The notes: generated from the sequence alone by a model not told the origin. A DNA stretch of 64,000 nucleotides from Ischnura elegans (GCF_921293095.1 NC_060247.1:52983111-53047110); one strand, 5' to 3'; positions 13,089-22,811 are shown, numbered from the stretch's first letter. Numbers and translations are program-made.

Positions 13089-13176
13089 CTACAAGTGAGA
13101 GCTGTGCCCCACCAGTTCATAGAAAAGAACGTATGCCTCGTTGGTCACCACATTTCGAGGAGATACTGTTGAGACC
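13089..13176 (-). CDS. Usp2: Usp2 exon 7: C-terminus and stop (residues 371-399)
   Basis: Acceptor TTTTCAG|G at 13176 completes the split Arg codon, followed by VSTVSPRNVVTNEAYVLFYE and LVGHSSHL, then TAG at 13091-13089. The (S/N)EAYVLFYEL motif is the last conserved beta strand of USP domains; in mammalian USP2 the same place reads SDAYLLFYEL, and the protein likewise ends about ten residues later. The 88 nt agree with the phase left by exon 6. There is therefore no C-terminal extension. The 3' untranslated region runs toward lower coordinates. Confidence 0.95.
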
Positions 13177-14283
13177 CTGAAAAGAAGAGAAAATTATGTT
13201 ACCAACACATGAGATATGCAGGTCCACAATCCTCCTTCGAAGTCATAAAATAGGTAGGTACTCTGGTCTAGGGACTCTTAAAACAGGAAATGCCTGAAAA
13301 CAAGCCACAGTGGCTTTTTTGGGGTGGGCTACAATATGAAATGCGATGTGGTGAATTTTGTGAAGATAGATAAAAATAAACTCGGCATAGTGAAAGTAGA
13401 ATTCATGGCTCCTTATCTCACCGATAACTAAGCTCCTATTTATCATTAATGTGAATTATAAATTTTAAAAATATATAATTATACATATTATTTTTTAATT
13501 AAATAAGTACAGCTGGTATTTTTACCGCACAGCAAACATACATTTTGAGGATATTTATCCAATTAACTAGAAAATTAGAATTAGACTAGGAACTTACTTA
13601 CACTTACTTATCCATAAGTAAGAATGCCTCAGACAACAGTTCACTTTATTGTCACCTGTGGCACTACGTTTGAAAACTAAAAAGACCCTTCCTAAATGCT
13701 CACCGCACTTAAGGGACTTGTTCACCAGTACCTTCTTCACAGAAGTTTCAGTTCCTCTTCCAGAGTCCCTACTTATGACTACAACATTTAAATGTAGCAC
13801 ACACAAAAATTCAAAGTATATAATGACGCCGTTAACATTTAAGGAATGAAAAATAATTAGGGGGTGTATACATGTCAGCTAATTACCAGGAGGTCTGTAT
13901 GTCTGGAGGCTCTAAGCATTGTTAATTAAAACAAACAATGGAAGTTGATCTCATAAAGGAGTAATCAATTAACTTTCCAGTCATCTTGCTTTTTGATTAG
14001 AAAATAATACAAACTTACGAATTACAGAACAAGTATTCACTAGCTGTGAGTTTTTTCCCTAACATTATAAAAAATATTTCATCACTTAAACATTTTAAGA
14101 TATTTTTCCTAACTTTTCTGGCCTTTTAAACTCACTCATCAATTAAATGTATAGTTTTCATTAAGTTTGCTTTGCTTTGTATAGCCTCAATAATTTAATT
14201 TCATATTTTGTACAGTACTTGTTGTATGTTGTTCTTAATCTCAAAGATGAGAAGACCGTTTGCCTGTCAGGCCCTTGTTCCCA

Positions 14284-14326
14284 CCCCCCCCCCCCCAGGA
14301 AAAAATCCTAAGTCCGCCCTTGGACT
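14284..14326 (-). mobile_element. hAT-type MITE end fragment
   Basis: A 13-C run is followed by sequence whose complement reads AAGGGCGGACTTAGGATTTT, close to the CAGTGGCGGATTTAGGATTT terminus of hAT MITEs. The outer CAGT and the partner end are not visible, so this is a fragment. Confidence 0.45.
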
Positions 14327-14509
14327 GGACTGATTGTGAGATGTTTTCAAAATCAATTTATATTTTTTTGAGGCAAGTGAACTGAATGTGTCAGAAATAA
14401 TTTATTTTCAATCATCATGCAAGTAAAGCAAATTTACATGTAGTAGAAGTGAAAGTGTCAAGGATTAATTTAATGACAAAAGATTGGATGCTTTCCTGGC
14501 GTATGCTGG

Positions 14510-14660
14510 TAGTGAAGGCTATTCGAGTTCTCCACCGGGTAATCTCCTCCATGGCTGCCGACGTTTCACTCAGCCCTGAAGATGGAGTACGACTTGTACC
14601 CCGAAACGTCAGCAGCCATGGAGGAGATTACCCGGTGGAGAACTCGAATAGCCTTCACTA
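14510..14660. repeat. Near-perfect fold-back repeat, family B
   Basis: Left arm 14510..14567 and right arm 14603..14660 are complementary at 57 of 58 positions, with a 35-nt spacer. The spacer holds CTGAAGA (14576-14582) followed by a GGAGTAC/GTACCCC stem (one mismatch), and the right arm opens GAAACGTC. The near-identity of the arms suggests a young element or ongoing gene conversion. No coding sequence and no clear target duplication. Confidence 0.9.
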
Positions 14661-14748
14661 TTAATTAATGAGTTATTATATAACTTACATGAATAATAAA
14701 GAGAAAAAAATCAAGAAATAAAATCCTTGGTATTGATGCCAAACTTAC

Positions 14749-15056
14749 CTGGAGTCATTATATTCATGCCAATCCCCATTGTAAGGGTGTTTGCAGTAGG
14801 CTGTATAATGGCCTGAGTAGGTGGTTCCAGAATGATTAGCTACACCATAAGCATTGTACACACAGCCCTGACCCCTGGATGCTGCATATGCAGATAGGTC
14901 AAGTCCAGTTAAAGGAAAATCAACATTACAGTTCAACTTCCCACGGAACCTTTCCATGGGTGAGAACCTTTTGAGATGCAGTACTAAGATTCTTGGAAAC
15001 TTCTGGATGGAGAAGCTCTTGGTACACTTCCGCCTCACTTGACACTTGGAGCAAGT
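14749..15056 (-). CDS. Usp2: Usp2 exon 6: second CxxC, His box and catalytic Asn (residues 269-371)
   Basis: Acceptor CCTTTCAG precedes 15056 and donor CCAG|GTAAGT follows 14749; 308 nt. It opens TCSKCQVRRKCTKSFSIQKF, giving zinc ligands Cys270 and Cys273 and the KxFSIQKFPRILVLHLKRF block that lines the ubiquitin tail groove. The His box is NHSGTTYSGHYTAYC with catalytic His351, then WHEYNDS with Asn368 as third triad member, as in USP2 where Asn replaces the usual Asp. One small deviation: YSGHY instead of the more usual GGHY, with Ser in place of the first Gly. The exon ends two bases into Arg371. Confidence 0.97.
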
Positions 15057-15901
15057 CTGAAAGGTGAAAGTGTCAAGAAGTTGTCAAGTCAAGTCAAGAA
15101 TAGATGAAATTAAGACAGTGAAATTTTGCATGTTAAGACCAGCATCAGAATGCTACTGACTAAAATATCCTTCAGATTTTTAACTAAATTACATTTCCTT
15201 ACAGTGCAAATGTTGCATATGAAATGTACTAAAAATTAACAATATTAAAAGTACTAGCAATTATGTATATTGGAAGTTATTGGAAGTTGATGTATGACAA
15301 CTTTCTCAATCAACAATCCTTTAGCAACAGCATAAAGGACAAGCAGAAGCCCATCCTGAAAGATAATCCATTTCCTCTTTGCATGATGCTTAGAGCAACT
15401 CTCCATTATTTTAAGAGGTAATTTGAAATATTTTCCTTTAAAAGGCAAACAAACATTACTGTTTCTTAAACAAGGCCAATCTACATATAAAGGAATAATA
15501 TGATGAGCAGACATGGGGAAACCAACAACAATAACAGACACGAGACATATTAACTTTTTTTTTCAGTCTTCCCAACTAAAAGGGAAACTTTTACCAGCAA
15601 TTTAACACCTAAGTTGAACACTCAAATGTTGGTAGAGTAGCTCAATTCTGCAGCAGAAAGTGAACTCCAGAGGTGTATCTTGAAGAATGCTAACACCGAG
15701 ACATACAGACGATAGCACACATACATAATCCATAAGTTTGCCTCCATAAACAGAACAAGAGCCATTCAAGCAAAAAGGTGAATGGCATGTCATTCATAAC
15801 TCAGATGGCAGAAAAAATAAGTACCACTATTCACTCAGTTATCAAACAAACATACAGCCCAGTTAATATCCTAAACTTAGACTGTAAGTAATTTAAGTAT
15901 A

Positions 15902-16073
15902 CCAGAACTAGCTACAGTGATAACCTAACGGAGTCACCCGCAATGCACAAATTGTGCAAAAAACCTACAGAGAAAAAATCATTCGCATTGACCACGATTC
16001 AAACCTGGATCCCTCAATTTCCGGCTGACTGGGTTAGCCAGTTAAGCTACTGAGGCTTTCCCTGTGGAAATTT
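15902..16073 (-). mobile_element. tRNA-derived SINE, copy 1
   Basis: On the minus strand an A box TAGCTTAACTGG (16049..16038) and a B box GGTTTGAATCG (16005..15995) stand in tRNA-like spacing. They are followed by a body shared with two other copies: GCGAATGATTTTTTCTCTGT, TTTTTTGCACAATTTGTGCA, then GGTGACTCCGTTAGGTTATCAC and GTAGCTAGT (pieces listed separately). The tRNA head plus shared unrelated body is the definition of a SINE. It likely used RNA polymerase III and a partner LINE for spread. Confidence 0.8.
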
Positions 16074-16094
16074 GAGAACTAAACCAGACTATAC

Positions 16095-16233
16095 TATAGT
16101 ATTGACTGCTGGGCATATGATGCGACAAGCAGTCGAAAAGTTTGCCAAAGCACTCGGCTGGAAATTGGGAATCCAGGTTCGAATCCCGATCAAGGCGAAT
16201 GATTTTTTTCTCTGTGGATTTTTTGCACAATTT
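16095..16233 (+). mobile_element. tRNA-derived SINE, copy 2
   Basis: Plus-strand copy with a near-consensus B box GGTTCGAATCC at 16176-16186 and an A-box-region sequence AAAGCACTCGGCTGG upstream. The body CAAGGCGAATGATTTTTTTC, TCTGTGGATT, GCACAATTT matches copies 1 and 3. It loses similarity after 16233, so it is 3'-truncated or recombined. It is head-to-head with copy 1, only about 20 bases away. Confidence 0.75.
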
Positions 16234-16965
16234 AGACCAAGGATTTGGATATGGATTCACTTCAAATTGCAAAAAGTCTCTCCATTCCACAAAAAAGTTT
16301 CTCCACTGGGAGTTTTTTCATCTGTCTTACCTATTCTTTCAAAGTATGAGCCCCATGTTTACAAAGATACATACATATTTTGTGGTAATATTAATGCTCA
16401 CAAACTCAAATTGCATCACAATACACATAACACAACAATACTAATTCATTTTCATACAGCCAATCACCAACTCAAACACACCTCACTATTTCCAACCAGT
16501 ATTTCCTACTCATTGGTGAGGCATATCTTCCAATAAAAGCTTTCTGAATCCATGTGAAGAAGGCTTTGCAGTTACTGCATGTGCTCAAAAGACATTATGA
16601 TGAGAACTATAGCACAGAATTCAAAAGCAATTCCATGGGAAGGGGCACTCAATGGATCACAAGCATGGGATAATGGAAAGTCTGCTCAAAATATAAGGGT
16701 AGTTAGAGACCAGGAGTTGAAAAAAAGACAATGAGGGAGAAACAGGAGGAAGAAATGAGAAACACAGAGTAAGATAAGTACTTGCCTAACGGAGCACAGC
16801 TCGCTAACGAAAAACTATGTTATCATAGAAAAAATCACTTTCCATTAATATTCACGTATAAAATTTATTGCTGAGTAAATACTTTTCAGTGCATTGCTGG
16901 ACAACAGAAAACCACCACACCCTGGGACAAAGCAATTGCAAGAAAAACAAGGAACAGTAATCTAC

Positions 16966-17396
16966 TCTATTGCTTCTTGAAATGCTTGCTGAAGTTCAGT
17001 CTCCTTCCATATTTCTACCAGCCACACATTCTTCACAGTTCTCCTCAGTTTCTCTAATTTTAGGGGGCATTTCATCATCACTTTATTATGGCCGCTGTCA
17101 ATTTCTGCCCAGGGGTAACTTTTGCACTCTTACACCTGGTTTCTAGATCTCCACTTCACCAAGATGTAGTCTATTTGATATCTTCTGAAACCTCTTCTAC
17201 TTTGACCTTCTCCAATGATAGCATTCCCATCCCCTAAAATCATAAGATTATCTCCCCCTCTTACCAGTTTGATTATTTTCACAAAATCTTTGTGTAAGCC
17301 TAGTACCCCTTCATCTTCATAGTCTGTCGTTTTAATATAAACCTGTACTTCTACGGTATCTACCAGAATTATCTCGATGTTAACCATGATTATTCT
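16966..17396 (-). mobile_element. Non-LTR retrotransposon remnant, endonuclease domain
   Basis: The minus frame 17387..17130 contains VQVYIKTTDYEDE, then KIIKLVRGGDNLMILGDGNA, then RRYQIDYILVKWRSRNQV. It continues after a stop as ECKSYPWAEIDSGHNKVMMK. This is the recognisable run of an exonuclease-endonuclease-phosphatase endonuclease as in LINE-type elements (…GDWNAxxG…, QIDYILV, …DSDHxLV). Changes visible: Gly for Trp in GDWNA, loss of the segment between GEG and RRYQIDY, and internal stops. It is a dead fragment in the sense direction of Usp2. Confidence 0.75.
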
Positions 17397-18167
17397 TCAA
17401 TTATACTGCAGATAGCTATTCACCCACATTCCGGTACTCTTCCTCCTTCCACAGAAACTTCATGGACATTAAGTATCATCAAGATACACAATTTTACCCT
17501 ACGAATACCATCTCAGAATGCCATCACTTTTTTAGCACACAACTGCTTGAAGCACAATAAAACTCCTTAATATTGCAACTAACCACTATGCCTAGAGCTC
17601 GACCCACCTTCTGCCACGCAATGGACATATTTACTGCCTTTAAGCTTAGCAGCGAGTCAAGAAATAATGCAAAGAAAATAATTCTGAGAAAGAATTAGAA
17701 TTGGTATGGAATATGGGAAAGTTGAGAGGTACAATCCACCAACCCTTGGGTTTTTACACTATTGAAATATTCTAATCAACTTGTCCTGTTTAGTTATGGA
17801 ATGGTAATGCTGCATATGAATAAAAAATAGATGCTATTCTTGCCACTATCATTGCTAGCCATATTCAGCTATTATATTAGTATTGCTTGATAAAGGCTGA
17901 AATCTGAAGGCCAAATAGGATGGCCATGGGCATTATTCATTTAAGTAATACACTGATACCTGGCAGCATAAAAAATGTTGGTAAAACCCAATGTTAGTAC
18001 ATTTTTTTAAAATAGGAAAGGAAAGGAATTAAGGACTAGAGTCAAATTTCCTTTCCCACCTACCTTTAAAATGAAAGGAAACATTTTTGAAGAGTTTTTC
18101 CTGAGAATGAATCCAAGAATCACAGCTAATGGTACAGTAATAAAAACAAAAAAAAAATGCAACTTAC

Positions 18168-18414
18168 AGGCTTCTCTTCACCATCCAGAACTTCTTCCTT
18201 TGTAAAGAGGTCGAAACATTGCTGCAACCGAACCTGACCTGTTCGAGGTGGAATAGGAAGTGACAAGTCCCAAAATGGATCAAATGTCACAGAACAATGG
18301 CCACACACAGTACACTGAAGAGTTGACTTTAACTGTCCGACAAAAATGTCCACTATTTTGCTATTATCCATCCTCAAGTACCTCTTCCAGGCTTCCATTG
18401 CTTTTTGGTTATCA
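18168..18414 (-). CDS. Usp2: Usp2 exon 5: first zinc-knuckle CxxC and DPFWDLSLPI block (residues 186-268)
   Basis: Acceptor TTTCAG|T at 18414 completes Ser186 and donor CCT|GTAAGT follows 18168, 247 nt in all. The protein reads DNQKAMEAWKRYL, then IVDIFVGQLKSTLQCTVCGH, then FDPFWDLSLPI, and ends FTKEEVLDGEEKP. These are USP2 hallmarks: the FVGQLKSxLxCxxCG stretch supplies the first two zinc ligands (Cys220 and Cys223) of the fingers subdomain, and DPFWDLSLPI is a near-invariant USP block. The exon ends in phase 0 and joins TCSKC of exon 6, which brings the second zinc pair. Nothing is missing or broken. Confidence 0.97.
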
Positions 18415-19030
18415 CTGAAATCAACAGCATGATTTCGTTAGAATATCTCCCAGAAACATATTTGCAGAGATTGGTTGGGTTAGTGCAATAAATAAACTGT
18501 TCAGCATTTAAAAAAGTTACCAAATAGAGATTTAGTCAAATATAGTTGAAAATTTACTGTGTCAGAAGGTCTTTTTGTAAATGAGTAAAAAATAGTGCAA
18601 AAAATATATTTCCCATACTTTCAATTCAAAAAACACAAAAGTGTTTTACCTCTGCCTAAAATAGAAACTCTAGACTCGTTTCTGCATCCAAAGCAAATAA
18701 AATACATGATATTTTATTTTATCCATCACTGGCTTAGGTCAAAACTCAATATATACAGCTCAATAATAAAAAAAAAATACTGAACATAAACAAGTAGACT
18801 ATTTTCAATTATTACAGACCATGCACGAACGAACATACAGAAAAAGATTACCTACTAACTAGTGTTCCATTAATTATTTTACTGATTTCACTTCATTATT
18901 TTAATCTATATTTCAAAATTAAAGCAAAATAATAGTAAATGAAGTATTTTCATTCATGATAGCTAGAACGTTTTATTCAGCTGATAGAGTTTGAAGAATT
19001 TTTTCCACAAGTCCATAGCTACATGATTAC
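18415..19030 (-). other. Usp2 intron 4
   Basis: 616 bp, AT-rich, donor GTAATC, acceptor TTGATTTCAG. No repeats recognised. Confidence 0.9.
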
Positions 19031-19277
19031 CTCAAAGAAGGATCAACATCTGGGAGAATAGGTCGAGAGGATGGTTTCGTAACGACACGATTCACATCTT
19101 CATGCAAGCCCTCCAAGAGGTATCGCAGAAACTCCTGGGCATCTTGCTGTGAATATCCAGTGAATCGAGGGGCAAATCTTTGCAGTTGTGCTTTCAGAGC
19201 TGTGGTGTTCACTGCAGTGCAGAGGGTACTGCTGCCTTCAGGGTATCCCCAAAGCTCTTGGATGACTGTTGAAAAGG
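19031..19277 (-). CDS. Usp2: Usp2 exon 4: QQDAQEFL box (residues 104-186)
   Basis: Acceptor TTTACAG and donor TTGAG|GTAATC bound 247 nt. Translation continues as AFSTVIQELW, a variable Gly/Pro/Ser segment, then LKAQLQRFAPRFTGYSQQDA and QEFLRYLLEGLHEDVNRV. The QRFAPRFxGYxQQDAQEFLRxLLxGLHxxxNRV pattern is the second signature block of USP2 and USP21-type enzymes; the QQD segment helps form the oxyanion hole and the ubiquitin tail channel. The last residues (ILPDVDPSL) match the connector before SDNEK in vertebrate USP2. The exon ends two bases into a Ser codon. The donor GTAATC is weaker than the others but reading frame and homology leave no other choice. Confidence 0.96.
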
Positions 19278-20097
19278 CTGTAAATAAAAATGGTAGTTCG
19301 TAAATGGAAGCAAGCAGCATTCAATCAAAACCACAAGAAATAATGGGATAACTAAGATATAACCGATTATTACATCTTTAACAGTAACCATTCTGCATTC
19401 TGAGGGAGGTAATACTTAGTCCCCGCTGTTTCCCTTTAGAAATAATGCTTACCTACTTTGACTCTGTATTTCACACCACATTATAATATGCTGATTCTAT
19501 TGGCATAATATACCACCCTGGCAATATATATGGTCGGACAAGTATAATAAAGCAAACACTGTAAGTCACTTAATTCAGATAGCAATAAAAATTGTAATTA
19601 ATTGAGAGAATAATGAAAAAATATATTTTACACAAAAAAGTATGTAAAATGTAAGCCAAACCCCAGATTACATTATTTTAGTATGCCGTGTCATCCAAGT
19701 TCCAAATTGAAGATTCAAAACAGTCTTGTGGCATTGTAGGCAACAAAAATCACACCGACCGAACGTTAAAATAAATTTAAAGCAGCAAAAAAGAATTAAA
19801 GGTACAAAATGGAAAGGGAAATATCTACTTCTCATAAACTATGCATTAAAATTCAATATAATATTTGTGTTAAAATACGAATGGCCAAACATGTATGTAG
19901 TAATTTGCGACATGGGAAAAATTACAGCAACAAAGTAAGGGCCCATGGAATGATGCAGAACCATACTGCATTTATGGTAAACTACATGAATGACCCTGAT
20001 AGAGATTTTTAGCCTATAGCTGTATATGTCTCTTGTATAGCAGCCATTTCATTGCCTCTTCATGGGAATTTTGCTTAATGACATAGCAAGTCGCATA

Positions 20098-20287
20098 TGG
20101 AGGAAGAGTTCTTGAGTTTCCAGCCAGGTCCAAGGGTTTTTCTGCACGGACGTTTCGAAGGCTAAGTCTGTCATCGTCTTCAGGGTGAATCTGATTTCAC
20201 CCTGAAGACGATGGCAGACTTAGCTTTCGAAACGTCGGTGCAGAAAAACCCTTGGACCCCGCTGGAAACCCGAGAACTCTTCCTCTA
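20098..20287. repeat. Long fold-back repeat, family C
   Basis: Left arm 20098..20189 and right arm 20196..20287 are 92 nt each, complementary at about 84 positions, with a 6-nt spacer (TCTGAT). Reading the right arm: CACCCTGAAGACGATGG, AGACTTAGC, TTTCGAAACGTCGGTGC, AGAAAAACCCTTGG. The CACC before CTGAAGA can pair with GGTG after GAAACGTC. The left arm carries the same series on the other strand. No coding sequence. Confidence 0.9.
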
Positions 20288-21198
20288 GTCTATTCACCGG
20301 GAAAACCTTAGATCCTTCAAGTCGCACATGTTTGACGTCACTTTGGTGACACACCTACTGCACAAAAAGTAACAATGAAAAGACTATAAAATAATAGCTT
20401 TCCAAGCAATAAAGAGATTTTCCAGTTCATTTTAGATAATATTAGATTTTTGCACCTCAACTCATCAGTAAAACCATGCATACAAAGATCATGGATTTCA
20501 ATCTTACACTTAATTCTCATTGGCATCTGTATCAACCTCCTTCAATCAACTCTCTTCACACTGACTAGACATTAAATCCTCCAAGATTTAGGTATAACAT
20601 AATTTCGTTGGGTATTGCCTTACTTTCATAATTTTAATACTGAAAAATGTAAATTGCACAAGACATTTAATCATGGGAGGGAGGCTGCACTGCATGAATC
20701 AATTCACAAATGAATGCTTCAATTACAATCGGCATCAACATGAACCTAAACATCAGGTAAAACCTCAAGCTAAGAAATATTTGAAGGGTAGCAATGAGAG
20801 GAAAAACTAGCCGAACGTTACTCTCTTCACATTGATATTATGATATTTAAGGGTCATTATTATCTTGATAATGGACTTTACCACGCAGTTTGAAGAAAAC
20901 CTGAATCCCTCAATGAAGGGAAGATAGTGAGACATCAATTAAATTACCTCTATTCACAAGCAAACACGAAATAAAGATAATTTTATTAGTCTTTTATTTT
21001 AGGTATAAAAATTTATGAGAAAAATTAAGTCATAACTAAGAATGCAATTATTGATTCAAAACATTTTTGGTAATTACCATCAGATTCCACAATAATATAT
21101 CACAAATATATTAGCTACTGTTTTAAAAATTCAACAAACAAACAACAACACAACTTTTATTGATCGAAATCAAGGTTATATGAATATGTGCAAAAACT

Positions 21199-21296
21199 CG
21201 CAATCCTGGTCAAGGCAAATGATTTTTTCTCTGTGGAGTTTTCGCACAATTTGTGCATTGCAGGTGACTCCCATAAAAGCTATCACCATGGCTAGT
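21199..21296 (+). mobile_element. tRNA-derived SINE, copy 3 (5'-truncated)
   Basis: Starts within the end of the tRNA-related head (AATCCTGGTCAAGGC) and continues AAATGATTTTTTCTCTGTGG, GCACAATTTGTGCATTGC, GGTGACTCC, TATCACCATGGCTAGT. It matches the bodies of copies 1 and 2 and shows that the 3' end of the family reaches at least GCTAGT. Confidence 0.75.
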
Positions 21297-21686
21297 CCCA
21301 GCATACTTAAAATTATATGAATATCTTCAAAAATTAAACAATGTTATAGAATATAAACATTTTTCACTTAACCCTTCAAGGACCATTAAAACACCCACTT
21401 CCTTGTGATTAAATAGCTATACCGTACACCTAGATTCAAATAGTTAGCTAGCAAGTTGTGAGGAGCCTTGACAACAGTTATCATGCCTATGCCTGCACTA
21501 AGAATTTAAATTATTGCAGAATAACAGCCATTCTTTAATCAACCTAAACTCAATAACAATGTGAGCAATAGCAATACTAAGTTGGCAAAACAAAAATGAA
21601 TTAAGATTCAATACCATGTTAATATGAAGTGAGTTTATAAACTTTCACTTCCCAAGCAAACTAATTATCTCAATATTTCAACTAAC

Positions 21687-21813
21687 CTTTAATAAGAGCT
21701 CCCTTCATTGAAGAGTTAGTAGTGTTTAAGTCAGATGAATAATTGTCACCAAGGATGTATTCCAGAAGTGGTCTTGTATTGCTGAGACATTGAAGAACTG
21801 AGTTCATGAAGCA
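21687..21813 (-). CDS. Usp2: Usp2 exon 3: catalytic cysteine and fingers-proximal region (residues 62-103)
   Basis: Acceptor TATTTCAG ends at 21814 and donor AAAG|GTTAGT starts at 21686. The 127 nt start in phase 0 with TGC, the catalytic cysteine (Cys62 in the model), giving CFMNSVLQCLSNTRPLLEY, the classic second half of the USP Cys box. A stretch of about 20 residues rich in Asp, Asn, Ser and Thr follows, then MKGALIK, which corresponds to the helix in vertebrate USP2 before the KLIQTIW segment. The exon ends one base into a codon (G), completed by CC in exon 4 to give Ala104. All expected residues are intact, so the enzyme should be active. Confidence 0.95.
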
Positions 21814-21920
21814 CTGAAATATAATATTTATGCCATAATAAGACGAACCAACATCGCTAGCAATAATGAAGATTATGAAAGTGAGTAATATGAACGAAAA
21901 AATTAAAGACGCAAGCTTAC
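21814..21920 (-). other. Usp2 intron 2, 107 bp
   Basis: Short intron with GTAAGC donor and TATTTCAG acceptor, lying between the Thr and Cys codons of the catalytic NTC triplet. Confidence 0.95.
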
Positions 21921-22025
21921 CGTATTTCCAAGGTTGCGAAGCCCCAAAAGGCCCCCATTTTCAGCTGTGTTGTTGCGCACCGCCTTGCTAGAGAGCCGAG
22001 GAGAAGCCGTTATCACGTTGTTCTC
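21921..22025 (-). CDS. Usp2: Usp2 exon 2: linker and start of the Cys box (residues 27-61)
   Basis: Acceptor TTTTAG precedes 22025 and donor ACG|GTAAGC follows 21921. The 105 nt read in phase 0 as 35 codons. The first half (ENNVITASPRLSSK...) is a Ser/Asn-rich linker without a recognised motif. The last residues, GLLGLRNLGNT, are the beginning of the USP Cys box; the catalytic Cys itself is the first codon of the next exon. The domain starts at the GLxNLGNT glycine, so the catalytic core begins here and everything upstream is isoform-specific N-terminus. No ATG lies in the exon in this frame, so translation must start in an upstream exon. The short 107-bp intron that follows fits an old, constrained gene core. 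Confidence 0.93.
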
Positions 22026-22652
22026 CTAAAATACGATGAAATTAAAATCACCATGGAGTCAAATAACCAAGAACAAGGGGACACAGAACAACCCTTGAAA
22101 ACTAGCACAATATTCATTTTTACATTTTGTAATGGTCACAAAGACAGCCAAAAGAATCGCATTTTCACTATCTTTTATTAATCAAAAAATCATTCTCAAT
22201 AGCTTAGCTATCAAATTTTAATAAATTAATTAAATTCCATGGGTTGTTCAGTGTTCAACATGAAAACATCACAAATGTAAATAGATGCACAATAATGCTC
22301 ATTTTCTTCAATAAATCCTGATTAATCTAATGATGATTCAGGTTTAATTGAAGAATAGGTCCAATTTCATAATATACGGCTGATAACTATGGAACAAGGA
22401 AATATTGTGAATACACTTCCCTTGATTAATATTCAAATTGAAGTGGTTCTGCCAAGAAACTTTGTTGATGAGGTTGCCATTAATTTTTCAAAATATACCC
22501 TTCATTTAGTACTCCATCAATTACTGTTAAAAAATTGGTATTTTCATTTCATATTTTTTGGAAATTCTTTATAAAATTCACAGCTTTCTACAGGCTCTTG
22601 TAGCAACGATTGGAAATGCAAAGAGAAAATGTAGATAGTAATAAGAATGTAC

Positions 22653-22811
22653 GTAGGGGAACCTGGGATGGAACAGGGTGACTTATAACTTGTAAGCAAC
22701 ACCAATCTGGACTAATTATAGTAATTGCCGCTTATGCAGCACCTTTTTTCACACTTGAAATCGCTTACCCCGTTCCACCCCACCACCCCGTTCTACCCCG
22801 GGTTCCCCTAC
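22653..22811. mobile_element. Short MITE with GTAGGGGAACC ends
   Basis: 159 bp. The left end reads GTAGGGGAACCTGGGATGGA and the right end, complemented, GTAGGGGAACCCGGGGTAGA, an inverted repeat of about 30 nt that starts with 11 identical bases. The inside is non-coding. Target duplication not clear, family not assigned. Confidence 0.7.

Larger units (their letters stand above)
13177..14748 (-). other. Usp2 intron 6
   Basis: 1572 bp with GTAAGT donor and TTTTCAG acceptor. It contains the C-rich fragment at about 14284 and the near-perfect fold-back at 14510..14660. Small frames inside are not coding. Confidence 0.9.
15057..18167 (-). other. Usp2 intron 5
   Basis: 3111 bp, GTAAGT donor and CCTTTCAG acceptor. 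It carries two SINE copies in opposite orientation near 16.0-16.2 kb and a non-LTR retrotransposon remnant at about 17 kb. The rest is AT-rich without recognised features. Confidence 0.9.
19278..21686 (-). other. Usp2 intron 3
   Basis: 2409 bp, donor GTTAGT, acceptor TTTACAG. Holds the fold-back repeat at 20098..20287 and the partial SINE at 21199. Confidence 0.9.
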
